NCBI GenBank assembly: GCA_918797485.1
Contig: CAKKNE010000002.1
Span: 4,740,501-4,804,500, forward strand
Reading direction: 5' to 3'
Length of the DNA: 64,000 bases
Source of the DNA: Pelagomonas calceolata
Taxonomy: Eukaryota; Sar; Pelagophyceae; Pelagomonadales; Pelagomonadaceae
Part shown: piece by piece, positions 31,138 to 39,437 of the stretch
How positions within the stretch are numbered: the first letter of the stretch is position 1
How the letters are laid out: each line of letters starts with the position of its first letter
Translations under genes and position numbers: made by a program
The notes under the pieces: generated by a model
What the model was told of the DNA's origin: nothing
Databases searched by the model: none
What the model saw: the letters and a program-made list of their open reading frames with translations, nothing else

Positions 31138-31581
31138 GCTTGTGTTGGGGCTGCCTCTGGTCCTGTTGTGTGCTTTCAGGGGCAGCCCTGGCGCCTGGCT
31201 GCCGAAGCCGCCACGCACGCTAGCGTCCGCTGCGGCGTCTGCCTAGCAGCGTAGACCTTTTGGTGGGCGTAGCCCTTTTGTTTTTGGCTCCCTCTCGATG
31301 GCTTTTGCTTGCGAAATGCTAGCTTCCCCGCACGATGCACGCCACGAGAGCGGTGCGCCCAACTCTCTGAGGCTCGTGGAAGGGATCGGATGCGTACGCA
31401 GACGAATAAAAAGTTTAGGCCTCCAGCCCTCGATGCCTCTGCGCAGCGGCTCTTAGAACGCAGGCAGTGGCCGCAGACTCGAAGCGCGCTTGATTCGGAC
31501 ACGCAGGAATCATTTAATTGCTCTCTGCAAGCAATTGCTGCTTACGCGAACGCCGCATCTGCCCTACACAGGGAGAGCAGC
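31138..31581. promoter_or_regulatory. Head-to-head intergenic region
   Basis: 444 bp between the anoctamin start and the chosen RING-CH start. GCTAGCGT is at 31219. An in-frame plus-strand extension runs from an ATG at 31390, so part may be coding. Confidence 0.4.
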
Positions 31582-32820
31582 ATGGCCTCATTAGCTGGCT
31601 TTGCTGACGCCAAGCGCAGCACACCGGTGGCGTCCGAGCAAAAGCCAGCCACGACCACCACGCCGGCGCAGCGCTCCTCCGCACCGCTCGCCGGCTTTGC
31701 GCCTGCTGCAAAACCATTGAGCGGTTTCGCGCCCGCCAAAAAGCCGGTCGCAAACGGCTTCGCCGCCGCCAAGCCGGTGCGAGCGCGCACGGGCGCCGCC
31801 GCGATTCCGCCCGGGAGGGATGGTGGCGTCGTCCCGCGCGGCCCGCGCCTGTCCGACAAGTGGGTGTCGGGCGGCAGCGCGCGAAAGGTCGTGGCGGCGC
31901 CGCGCGCTCCCTCGTCGCGGGACGTCTGCGACGACTGCGGCTGGCGCGACTGCCAGTGCGCGCACCGGAAGGTCGTGCGCGTCGTCCGGGCGCCGCTGCC
32001 CGCCGGTGCGGCCTGCCGCGTGTGCTTCTGCGGCGAGGAGGACGAGCCCCTCTGGCAGCCCTGCGCGTGCCGCGGCGAGTCGGCCTACGCCCACGCTTCT
32101 TGCTTGAGAAAATGGGCCGAGATGGCGACGGTGAGCACGGCCGCGTCGTACGAGTGCCCAACTTGCAAGACGCGGTATACGGGCCCGACCGCCGTCGCGC
32201 TGGCCGTGGATCGGGTGGATTTGGAGTACGATAGGTCTGGTTCCGACTCGCGGCACGCCGACGTCGCGTGCGCGAATCTCGTCGTCGTGGGATTGCGCGA
32301 GGGCACGACCATCGACGCGGCGCTGTTGCGTCGGCAACTGCGCAAGGACACGCGGCGGGACCGCCTCGACTCCGTGCTCGCCTCCATAAAGAAGTGCGAG
32401 CAAAAACGCGACAAGGCCATCGAGGCGACGAAAGCGTCCCTGCTCGACGTTGATGAAGGGGCTTTGCGCAAGAAATGCGACGCGCCCGCGTCGACGGCCG
32501 CCGAGCAGCTCTCCCGCGCCGACTCGCGACTGGAACTAGCCTTCGTGCTCGCGGAGCGCTGCGTCCGGCGGCTCAACGACCACACTCGATCTCGCGACGA
32601 GGATCGGAAGTTGCAAGTCGCTGCATCGGAGGCGTTATCGCTCGCGCAAGCCGCGCATGGGGACGTAAAGCGGATACTCGGCCCGAATCACGACGACACA
32701 CGCCGCCACCTGCGCTGCGTCGGCCGCCTCCACGCTCTCGATAAGCATCTCCGCGAGGTGAACGCGCAGCGGGCGAAGCGCGAGAATTTGGCCGAGCGGC
32801 TGGCGCGCGTGGATTGTTAG
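31582..32820 (+). CDS. RING-CH (MARCH-type) ubiquitin ligase, soluble
   Basis: 412 residues from the ATG at 31582; an ATG at 31390 in the same frame would add 64. Residues 10-75 are repeats of 'LAGFA / LSGFAPAKKP' low complexity. A RINGv finger follows at about 143-195: CRVCFC, PCACRGESAYAHASCLRKWA, then CPTCKTRY, with the C4HC3 ligand pattern. A preceding CDDCGWRDCQC cluster may add a zinc knuckle. Most MARCH proteins have two membrane spans; here there are none, and instead a long helical tail (VLAERCVRRLNDHTRS, AASEALSLAQAAHGDVKRIL, then LGPNHDDTRRHL) resembles degenerate TPR helices as in algal RING-TPR proteins. Role: ubiquitin transfer to an unknown target. Confidence 0.75.
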   Translation: MASLAGFADAKRSTPVASEQKPATTTTPAQRSSAPLAGFAPAAKPLSGFAPAKKPVANGFAAAKPVRARTGAAAIPPGRDGGVVPRGPRLSDKWVSGGSARKVVAAPRAPSSRDVCDDCGWRDCQCAHRKVVRVVRAPLPAGAACRVCFCGEEDEPLWQPCACRGESAYAHASCLRKWAEMATVSTAASYECPTCKTRYTGPTAVALAVDRVDLEYDRSGSDSRHADVACANLVVVGLREGTTIDAALLRRQLRKDTRRDRLDSVLASIKKCEQKRDKAIEATKASLLDVDEGALRKKCDAPASTAAEQLSRADSRLELAFVLAERCVRRLNDHTRSRDEDRKLQVAASEALSLAQAAHGDVKRILGPNHDDTRRHLRCVGRLHALDKHLREVNAQRAKRENLAERLARVDC

Positions 32821-32845
32821 GTTAAACTTGTACACACTATCACAC

Positions 32846-33697
32846 TTAGTAGTAACCACAGTGGGCCCAGAGCTTCACGATGTGACGGACGACGTCTGCG
32901 TTAAGATGCGGAAATTTCGGGACGAATATCGCGACGAGGGCGTCCGTGTGTTCCTTCTCGTAGGCAGCGAATGACCCTGCTCGCTGGATTTGGGTGAGGT
33001 ACGAGAAGCGCTGCCGGCGAAGGTGCGCTGGTATCGCATCCCAGGAGTGCCGAGGGAAAGCTGCGCCGGCCCGCAGGAGTAGTGGGTAGATGCGGTGCAC
33101 CCGTGGCCGGTTGTTGACCCTGCCTGTTTCAATCGCTCTGTCTAGCGGTGTCCAGTAAGGTCCCGTAAAGTTCCCAGTTTGACGATCACGGTCCTGGCAC
33201 TTCGCGTCCACTTCGGCGCCAGCAGCTAGTAGTAGCTGAACACATTGCGGGCATTGCTCAGCTGCATAGTGTAGCGGCGTGCTACCGAGGTAGTTGGGCG
33301 TCCGGGGATTGCTTCCCGCTTCTAGAAGCAGCTTGATGATCCGGGCGTGGCCATAAATTGCCGCCCCATGGAGCGCTGGAGTGCCGGGCGGATTCGGCGA
33401 CGCGCCCGCGCGCAGGAGCGCGACGACACAGGCCTCTTGATTTTCTTGAGTTGGGCGCACAATTTCCCCTGTTGAGAGTCCAAAGTTCAGTCCCCCCGAC
33501 GCATAAAACAGAGCCGAGCGCTGAGGCCATTGGTGTAACCAGCCATTTATATGTGGAGCAGTACGAGCAGCACTTGCTAAATCAGGTGAGACCCCCGCCG
33601 CGAGTAATCTGCGTATCTCTGCGACGTCGCCGCGCCTGGCGGCAGCTAGGAATGGGTGACCTATGCTTGTTGTCCCTTCCAACTGCAGATCCGCCAT
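32846..33697 (-). CDS. Ankyrin-repeat protein
   Basis: 283 residues from the ATG at 33697 (MADLQLEGTTS). Ankyrin repeats run from residue 15 to about 180: FLAAARRGDVAEIRRLLAAG, ALHGAAIYGHARIIKLLLEA, TPLHYAAEQCPQCVQLLLAA and a last one with TPLDRAIETG. The C-terminus (FPHLNADVVRHIVKLWAHC) resembles the short F-box/PRANC-like helix seen at the end of some ankyrin proteins, but the match is weak. No membrane span. It is tail-to-tail with the RING-CH gene (25 bp apart) and head-to-head with the methyltransferase-gluconokinase fusion across a promoter bearing the CTAG element. Confidence 0.8.
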   Translation of the reverse strand: MADLQLEGTTSIGHPFLAAARRGDVAEIRRLLAAGVSPDLASAARTAPHINGWLHQWPQRSALFYASGGLNFGLSTGEIVRPTQENQEACVVALLRAGASPNPPGTPALHGAAIYGHARIIKLLLEAGSNPRTPNYLGSTPLHYAAEQCPQCVQLLLAAGAEVDAKCQDRDRQTGNFTGPYWTPLDRAIETGRVNNRPRVHRIYPLLLRAGAAFPRHSWDAIPAHLRRQRFSYLTQIQRAGSFAAYEKEHTDALVAIFVPKFPHLNADVVRHIVKLWAHCGYY

Positions 33698-33752
33698 GTT
33701 TGACAACAGGGGCCGATAAATGCGGTAGTTATACTTACAGGATAGGCGCGGA

Positions 33753-33783
33753 GGCTTGCTAGTGTCTTACCGACGCTAGCTAC
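33753..33783 (+). promoter_or_regulatory. CTAG element, copy 2
   Basis: GCTTGCTAGTGTCTTAC, 4 bp, then GCTAGCTACG. It lies 56 bp from the ankyrin ATG and 190 bp from the fusion-gene ATG, in a head-to-head spacer. Confidence 0.55.
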
Positions 33784-33973
33784 GGCTTTTGCGGGCGCGG
33801 CTTGTTTTTGGGCACCAGGGCTATAGACTGATTATAGCGCTGTAAGGAAAGTCATCAACGTCTCACAGCGCCGCTGCAAAACAACTCGTACTGCCCTCGG
33901 AGCCTCTGAGAAGCCACCAAGCTGCCACTGGCTGTGCATAGCAAGAGCTGTGTCGCCACATTGATCGATAGCG

Positions 33974-35272
33974 ATGTCCGCACAACTCGCGGAGGACTCG
34001 TCAGACGGCGACGACGCGACTCTCGTCGGTCTGCGGGCAATAGGCGAAGATGAACCACTCGTCGACCCAAACGCGGACACCTTCGAGCTCGACCTCGGCG
34101 CGGGCCGACGAGTGGTCATACCGATGGACCGCGCAGCCCAGCGCCGCGGCGTCGCCGGCGCGTCGGGCACGGAGGCCGCGTCGGAGACCGGCGCGGTCGT
34201 CTGGGACGGCGCGGTACTGCTAGCGCGTCGCCCGGCACGGCGCCCAAACGAAAAGCGCAACGTACTGGAGCTGGGCGCGGGCTGCGGGCTGACAGGTATA
34301 GCCTGGGCCGTGACCCTGGGGGCCAACGGCTGCAATTTGACCTTGACCGATAGACCGCACCGGCTCCAGGCGCTGCGAGAAAACGCTCGGCGCAACGGCG
34401 TCCAGGCAACGGTTGCGGCTCTAGACTGGACGCGGGCCCTGGAAGACGCGGCACAACTCGAGTTGTTTGGCTCTTCAGATGTCGTCCTCGCGGCGGACTG
34501 CGTGTACGACGAGGCGCTCGCCACGCCCCTCGTGCGCACGATCTCCTACGCGATGCACGACGAGTCGATCGCCTTCGTCGCGGTCGACGAGGCGAATCGG
34601 CGGCCCGCGGCCCTCAGGGCCTTCCTGCGCGTCGCCGAGCGCGCGTTTAGCTATTTCAGGGAGGAATCATATGGAATGGAACCGCGGAGCCGATGGAGCC
34701 ACGGCCACGACCGTGAGTCCATCCGGCTCTTCGTATTTCGCGGCCCGCGGCTCTTCGACCCGCGACGGCCTCTTCGCGTAATAATAGCAGGCCCCTGCGG
34801 CTGCGGCAAGACCACGGTCGGCAGGGAGCTGGCCGCGGTCCTCGGCCTCCCGTTCATCGAGGGCGACGACCTGCACCCCGAGGCCAACCGGGCGAAGATG
34901 GCGCGCGGCGAGCCGCTCGACGACGCCGACCGCGCGCCCTGGCTCGAACGCATCCGGGCCGCGGTCGGCGCCAGCCAGGAGGGCGCCGTCGCGAGCTGCT
35001 CGGCGCTCAAGCAGATTTATCGAGACGCGCTCGGCCCGGTGCGCATCGCTCTGCTGGACGTGCCCGAGGCCGTCGCGCGGGAACGGGTCGAAAAGCGGTC
35101 GGGCCACTACATGCCCGCGTCGCTCGTCGCGTCGCAGTACGCGGCGCTCGAGCTGCCCGCGGTAGAGTGCCGGGCCTTGGTCTTCGACGGGACGCTCGCG
35201 CCGGCCGCGCTCGTCGACGAGATCGTCGGGACGATCGCCAAGGACGAGCTCTGGCGTCGGTCCTGCCGCTGA
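33974..35272 (+). CDS. Fusion: METTL21-type methyltransferase + gluconokinase
   Basis: 432 residues in one uninterrupted frame. Residues 1-255 are a class I methyltransferase of the METTL21/FAM86 lysine-methyltransferase group: the WDGAVLLAR motif E, VLELGAGCGLTGIAWA (motif I), LTDRPHRLQALRENARRNG (motif II), LDW, and VVLAADCVYDEALA, which stands where animal enzymes have a DxxY motif. Residues 270-432 are a complete GntK-type gluconokinase: P-loop GPCGCGKTTVGREL, the substrate segment EGDDLHPEANRAKM, LDDADRAPWL, ASCSALKQIYRD and SGHYMPASLVASQ. The first would methylate a protein lysine; the second converts gluconate to 6-phosphogluconate, feeding the pentose phosphate pathway. A functional link between them is unknown. 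The join is at about residue 258-268 with no intron signal. Confidence 0.9.
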   Translation: MSAQLAEDSSDGDDATLVGLRAIGEDEPLVDPNADTFELDLGAGRRVVIPMDRAAQRRGVAGASGTEAASETGAVVWDGAVLLARRPARRPNEKRNVLELGAGCGLTGIAWAVTLGANGCNLTLTDRPHRLQALRENARRNGVQATVAALDWTRALEDAAQLELFGSSDVVLAADCVYDEALATPLVRTISYAMHDESIAFVAVDEANRRPAALRAFLRVAERAFSYFREESYGMEPRSRWSHGHDRESIRLFVFRGPRLFDPRRPLRVIIAGPCGCGKTTVGRELAAVLGLPFIEGDDLHPEANRAKMARGEPLDDADRAPWLERIRAAVGASQEGAVASCSALKQIYRDALGPVRIALLDVPEAVARERVEKRSGHYMPASLVASQYAALELPAVECRALVFDGTLAPAALVDEIVGTIAKDELWRRSCR

Positions 35273-35497
35273 CTAAGCTTTTTGTGGTGTGTGTTTATTG
35301 CATCTCTGTCAGCAAAACCCGTCACAGCACTGTTTCTTTGTTTATACGACCTTGCCGGACGCACCGGTCGTCGTTATACACTTGATCACGCGCGAATAGC
35401 TCGTTCTCCAACGTGCGTGTCCGCCACTCTGCATTCTTCAGCGATCTCAGGCAAGTAAGATCCTGATTAAAGAGATAAAGAGACTGCCCTGAAAGAC

Positions 35498-35878
35498 ATG
35501 ACGCCGTACGGGGCGCTCGACAAGGAAGCCGGCGGCGATTCACAACCACCGCATAAGTCGTATAGCCGGTTGGGGCTCGGTCTGCTGGCGTTTGTGCTGG
35601 TCGCCGGCGCCGCCGCCGTCGGCCTGGATTTGTATTGCCCTGCTGGCTACATATGCCCATTCAACAACAGCGACTATGTTTCCACATCTTCCGGCAAGTC
35701 CGTCGCGTCCAGCTTGTCGTCCACCGAGTGCCCTCCAGGCACCGATCCGCAATTTCAGTGTGAAACCGCATACGGCTATTGCAGAGCTCATTGTAGCAGC
35801 GGTATTGCGGTGCCCGAGTTGCAGGAAAGATGCAGGAATACATGCAGTATCGCGCTCGGCAGATGCTGTGACAACTGA
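35498..35878 (+). CDS. Small cysteine-rich type II membrane protein
   Basis: 126 residues. A hydrophilic N-terminus is followed by one membrane span at 24-45 (LGLGLLAFVLVAGAAAVGL) and then a Cys-rich outer part with ten cysteines. The last eight (CPPG, CETAYGYCRAHC, CRNTC, CC) are spaced somewhat like a ShK-type disulphide domain, but the conserved ShK core is not clear. By charge the N-terminus should face the cytosol and the Cys-rich part the lumen or outside. It has no clear homologue that I recognise. It is close behind the fusion gene on the same strand (225 bp), but separate transcription is expected. Confidence 0.6.
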   Translation: MTPYGALDKEAGGDSQPPHKSYSRLGLGLLAFVLVAGAAAVGLDLYCPAGYICPFNNSDYVSTSSGKSVASSLSSTECPPGTDPQFQCETAYGYCRAHCSSGIAVPELQERCRNTCSIALGRCCDN

Positions 35879-35967
35879 ATGGCATATACCTATTCCCGTC
35901 GCCGCCCCACCCACTAATCACCTTCATTATGTCGTTAGTCAGTGGAGTTAGCAGGGAGGGGGAAGCG

Positions 35968-37866
35968 TTACCGCCGCGACCGCGCCAGCGCCGCCAGCCC
36001 GCGCTCCGCCAAACACAGGTAGACGAGGAAGAAGATGATCAATGCTAAAGCGCACATGCCCACGGACGGCGCGCGCCTGACATCATAATGGTCCAGGACA
36101 TCCGTATTGGGGGACCCCATCTCCGCGCTGTCGTAGGAGAAGTTGTCTCTGAGTAGAGCCATCCAGGCGTAGTAGAGATGATTGCATCGGGTGTACCAGC
36201 GCCAGCCCAGGGGTATGTCCGACGTGAGTAGGACATATCCTGAGGATAACAAATTGCATGTGATGTAGGTCGGCAGGAGAGCATTCGCCGCGTCCGCATC
36301 CGGCGCGTAGGCGGCGACCATCTGGGCGATGGCCAGGCCCACGATCACCGTCAGATAGAACAGTCCAAAACTAATCAGGAAATTCCCCTGCAGCCCCACC
36401 GAGAAGAAGACCGCCGCAAAATAGATCAAGGCAAAGGGCAATATGATGATACACTCCTCTATTGTTTTGGCTATCAAAAATGTCACGGGCAGGTACGCAC
36501 CATCGGCAGTTTCTCGGAGGAAAATAGGTCTCTCGGAAACTAATTGCGGCATGTAGCAGGCCGCCCCGTACCCCGTGAGCACAGCAGCGAACCATAAAAC
36601 ACCAGCGGAATTCATCGCCGCCTCCATCTGTCTTTTTTTACGACCCTCGCCCCAAAATAGGGACATCATGACCAGGCCATAGAGTAGCTTGTCTCCTAAT
36701 CTAGTCATGATGTACTCCACGTCGCCGAAGGAACGCAATGATCTATATCTTAGTAACGTTACGATACCGTGCGGTACACTTGTAGCTACGGCTAGTTTCC
36801 TTCGAGGGTCGTCCTTGGTCCACGCGAGACTCCCAGGACAAGCTTCTCTGAGTCGTTGGGCCGCAGCGTCGGGGTCCTCCGTCTCGGCCTTCGAGGCTAA
36901 GTATTGTACTCGTTTCAGCGTAGCTGCATATACAGGGTGCTTGCTCCACCTCTCGGCTACATCAATGTCCTTCGTCTTGGCGTCGCGCATGGCATACAGC
37001 AAATGTTCGGCCAACGAGTCGCCGTCCACATACTGTGAACCGAGGGATTGGGACACATACGTCGCCAGGGGGCCGTGGGAACCTTCGCCCGGCGGAGCCG
37101 CCCACGCGACTTTTCCTCCGTCCAAAGCTACGACGTCGTCGATCAACAACCGGAACGCTCGGGACGACGGCGCGTGGATCGTACATGCTACCACTCGACT
37201 CCCATCTCTCGCAAGTTTTTTCACGGCCGCGAGCACGTCGTCCGCCGTGGCCGCATCTAAACCAGTTGTGGGCTCATCTAAGAGTAGTACGGGGGGCTTC
37301 GAGACGAGAGCTAACGCTATACTCGTACGTTTTCGTTCACCCCCGGAAATAACTGACACTTGCGAGGACGCGATGTGTGTTAAACCCATCTCGTTGAGCA
37401 ACTCGTCCACCCGTTGTATCTTGGTAGAATGACTCAAGTACTGGGAACACTTCAATTCCGCCGTGTACTCGAGCATCTCTCGCACACTGAGAACATCTAT
37501 CAATGAATCATGCTGCTCGCAGTAGCCCGTGTATCGCTTCCGGACCACATCGGTAGGCTTCGCTCGCGCGATCACGACATCTCCCGAAACTTGGATGGAG
37601 GTGGTCGTTCGACCAGCTAGGACATTGAGTAGTGTCGTCTTCCCAGCTCCCGAAGGCCCCATGATCGCGGCCACGCGACCAGCCCCGAACGCCCCCGAGA
37701 CATTATCAAGCAACTTCTTGTCGTCGCACGACGCGCAGATGGCGTGGAAGACTACACTCACCTCATTGTCGTCCGCCGCGACGGCTATCGCCGCGTGGTC
37801 GACCTCCTCCTTCAGCACCGCGCTCAGCGGGATCTGGCTGCCCGTCTCGACGCGCTTGATGGGCAT
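35968..37866 (-). CDS. ABCG (WBC) half transporter
   Basis: 632 residues with the reverse domain order of ABCG: nucleotide-binding domain first. Walker A GPSGAGKTTLL at 70-80, Q-loop in YCEQHDSLIDVLSVREML, signature VISGGERKRTSIALAL, Walker B VLLLDEPTTGLD and H-loop ACTIHAPSS are all intact. The C-terminal half has six hydrophobic segments, including AGVLWFAAVLTGYGAACY, ECIIILPFALIYFAAVFF and VGMCALALIIFFLVYLCLA. Half transporters dimerise and export lipids, sterols or waxes; the substrate here is unknown. Near residue 35 the frame passes GTGAGTGTAGTCTTCCACGC, which looks like a donor plus an introner core, yet the frame continues and no acceptor is evident; removing residues 35-47 would not harm the domain. 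Confidence 0.9.
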   Translation of the reverse strand: MPIKRVETGSQIPLSAVLKEEVDHAAIAVAADDNEVSVVFHAICASCDDKKLLDNVSGAFGAGRVAAIMGPSGAGKTTLLNVLAGRTTTSIQVSGDVVIARAKPTDVVRKRYTGYCEQHDSLIDVLSVREMLEYTAELKCSQYLSHSTKIQRVDELLNEMGLTHIASSQVSVISGGERKRTSIALALVSKPPVLLLDEPTTGLDAATADDVLAAVKKLARDGSRVVACTIHAPSSRAFRLLIDDVVALDGGKVAWAAPPGEGSHGPLATYVSQSLGSQYVDGDSLAEHLLYAMRDAKTKDIDVAERWSKHPVYAATLKRVQYLASKAETEDPDAAAQRLREACPGSLAWTKDDPRRKLAVATSVPHGIVTLLRYRSLRSFGDVEYIMTRLGDKLLYGLVMMSLFWGEGRKKRQMEAAMNSAGVLWFAAVLTGYGAACYMPQLVSERPIFLRETADGAYLPVTFLIAKTIEECIIILPFALIYFAAVFFSVGLQGNFLISFGLFYLTVIVGLAIAQMVAAYAPDADAANALLPTYITCNLLSSGYVLLTSDIPLGWRWYTRCNHLYYAWMALLRDNFSYDSAEMGSPNTDVLDHYDVRRAPSVGMCALALIIFFLVYLCLAERGLAALARSRR

Positions 37867-38489
37867 CTTTTCTGCTGGTGCTGGTCGTTAGCGCTGTTGC
37901 GCTTTCGGCTGATGGGTCGTTGCTTTGTTGGATGGCCTCGGCGCCGTTGCACGGGCGCCCTGCTGTTGAACTGGCTGCCTGCTCTGCTCTCGGTGCTAGT
38001 CTCAGAGGCGGATATGGGGCTGCCTGCTCGGCCGACGATCGGTGCGGGCGTGCGTGCGTGTTTGCGTGCGTGCGTTGGGTAGCCTGGTCGCCTCGCTCAA
38101 TGGTGGGAACAGGATAAAGCCACTCTGCCAGAGCATGAAGAGCATTTTCGTCCAGCTTCACAGGTACTCGTGTTTCGGCCCGCCGCGGCGTCGTGGCGGG
38201 CCAGAGACTTCCTCGGACGCGTACGTCGGTATTCGTGCTAGTGTCTTTACAGGCCGCTAGCTACGAGTTTTGGATCAAACTTTGCGCCGCGCGCCTCGCT
38301 AGGCGCCACAACCACGCTCCGCAGCGCCTGCAAGCACCGCGACAGCGCACTTGTCCCAGACTTTTGAAGCCGTGCGCCGCCGCGCCCCAAAAAAAGCATT
38401 CCAAAGACCAGCAGCTTTAAGCACAGCGCAAGACGCCAAGACGCCGCGCGGCACAGATAGCTTCTTAAGCCAGCGAATAAACAGCAAAG
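37867..38489. promoter_or_regulatory. Head-to-head intergenic region (ABCG / p47)
   Basis: 623 bp with a GCGTGCGTGCGTGT-type simple run near 38050-38072 and the CTAG element at 38234. No gene seen. Confidence 0.5.
38234..38267 (+). promoter_or_regulatory. CTAG element, copy 3
   Basis: TGCTAGTGTCTTTAC, 5 bp, then GCTAGCTACGAG. One extra T compared with the other copies; it lies 223 bp upstream of the p47 ATG. Confidence 0.5.
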
Positions 38490-39245
38490 ATGCCCATCGC
38501 CACGCTGTTTGACGACAAGAAGGAAGACGACGACGAGCAGGACGACCGGAACGAGCTCTACACCGGCGGGAATCGGCGGGGCGGCGGCGGGTCCGGTCTC
38601 GCCGTGATTGGCGGCGACGACGACCCCGATGCCGATGCCGTAACGCGCATGTTCCGCCAGGCCCAGCGCAACGCGGCTGGTAATGGAGAGGGCCCCGAGG
38701 AAGGCGCCGATCAAGTGAAAGTTACTGTTTACTCGAACGGCTTTGTGGTCGGCGACGGCCCGTTTCGGCCCTCTGATGGCTCTGAGGAGAACGAGGCGTT
38801 TTTGCGCGATGTTGGGAGAGGTATCGTGCCGCGAGAGTTGGAAGATAGAGCTGGCGCCGGCGCCGTGAATTTGGAACTCGTCGACAAGCGCGGCGAGAGT
38901 TACGAGGCACCGGCTTATACTGCCTTCTCAGGAGGCGGCCAGACGCTAGCCTCCACAAACACGTCGGGTATCTTTTCGGAAGCTTCATGCGAAAAACCAG
39001 CTCTTGATGACGGGAAGCCGAAAACGACGCTACAAGTGCGCTTGTCAAACGGGAAGAGAGCTAGAGTCACCCTGAACCTCGACCACACGGTGGCGCAGCT
39101 CGACGCGTTGATCCGGGCGGACCACGGCGCCGAAGGCAGCTACCAATTGTTAGCAGGCTTCCCGCCCGCGCCGCTCGCGGACCCCGCGGCCTCCGTCGAG
39201 GCGGCCGGGCTGAAGGGCGCCTCCGTGACGCAGAAGGCGGCCTAG
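38490..39245 (+). CDS. p47/Shp1-like Cdc48 adaptor (SEP + UBX)
   Basis: 251 residues. After an acidic linker, residues 75-140 form a SEP domain (VTVYSNGFVVGDGPFRP, then FLRDVGRGIVPREL, LELVDKRGESY). Residues 170-250 form a UBX domain (TTLQVRLSNGKRARVTLNLD, LLAGFPPAPLADP), where the FPPAP loop corresponds to the Cdc48-binding FPR loop with Arg replaced. The ubiquitin-binding UBA domain at the N-terminus of animal p47 (about 370 residues) is missing, giving the compact form seen in some protists. Family members recruit Cdc48/p97 for membrane fusion and phosphatase regulation. Start ATG 38490 is preceded by an A-rich AACAGCAAAG. Confidence 0.88.
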   Translation: MPIATLFDDKKEDDDEQDDRNELYTGGNRRGGGGSGLAVIGGDDDPDADAVTRMFRQAQRNAAGNGEGPEEGADQVKVTVYSNGFVVGDGPFRPSDGSEENEAFLRDVGRGIVPRELEDRAGAGAVNLELVDKRGESYEAPAYTAFSGGGQTLASTNTSGIFSEASCEKPALDDGKPKTTLQVRLSNGKRARVTLNLDHTVAQLDALIRADHGAEGSYQLLAGFPPAPLADPAASVEAAGLKGASVTQKAA

Positions 39246-39329
39246 TTGTGTTCCTCCCACTTTAAAACTTCCTCTCGGTAGTCGTTTGCCATCGGCGCGT
39301 GGCCTCGTGGGATCTCTAGGTGTCGTCAC

Positions 39330-39425
39330 AGTCGCGTCAGTTGTCGCGTCGATGGCGTCGAGAGGCGGGCCCTGGCAGACGACGGCGCGAATTTCGGGTA
39401 GCCCGAGCACGCCATCGCCGCGTAT
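39330..39425. repeat. Introner-like sequence outside any coding exon
   Basis: TTGTCGCGTCGATGGCGTCG at 39341 and, inverted, GCACGCCATCGCCGCG at 39409 frame a 50-bp middle that includes GCGCGAATTTCGGG, resembling the helicase intron 1 interior. It lies between the p47 stop and the stop of the convergent ankyrin gene, so it is either an intron in a 3' UTR or an unspliced insertion. Confidence 0.6.
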
Positions 39426-39437
39426 CACAATAATGAT

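Noticed and set aside
34770-35272. Bacterial contamination or recent transfer, suggested by the gluconokinase part.
   Set aside because: It is in one frame with a eukaryote-type methyltransferase, has the same base composition as its neighbours, and gluconokinases are widespread in eukaryotes.
37729-37766. An introner in the ABCG gene (GTGAGTGTAGTCTTCCACGCC on the minus strand looks like donor plus core).
   Set aside because: No acceptor follows before the Walker A motif and the frame stays open; kept as coding but noted in the gene entry.
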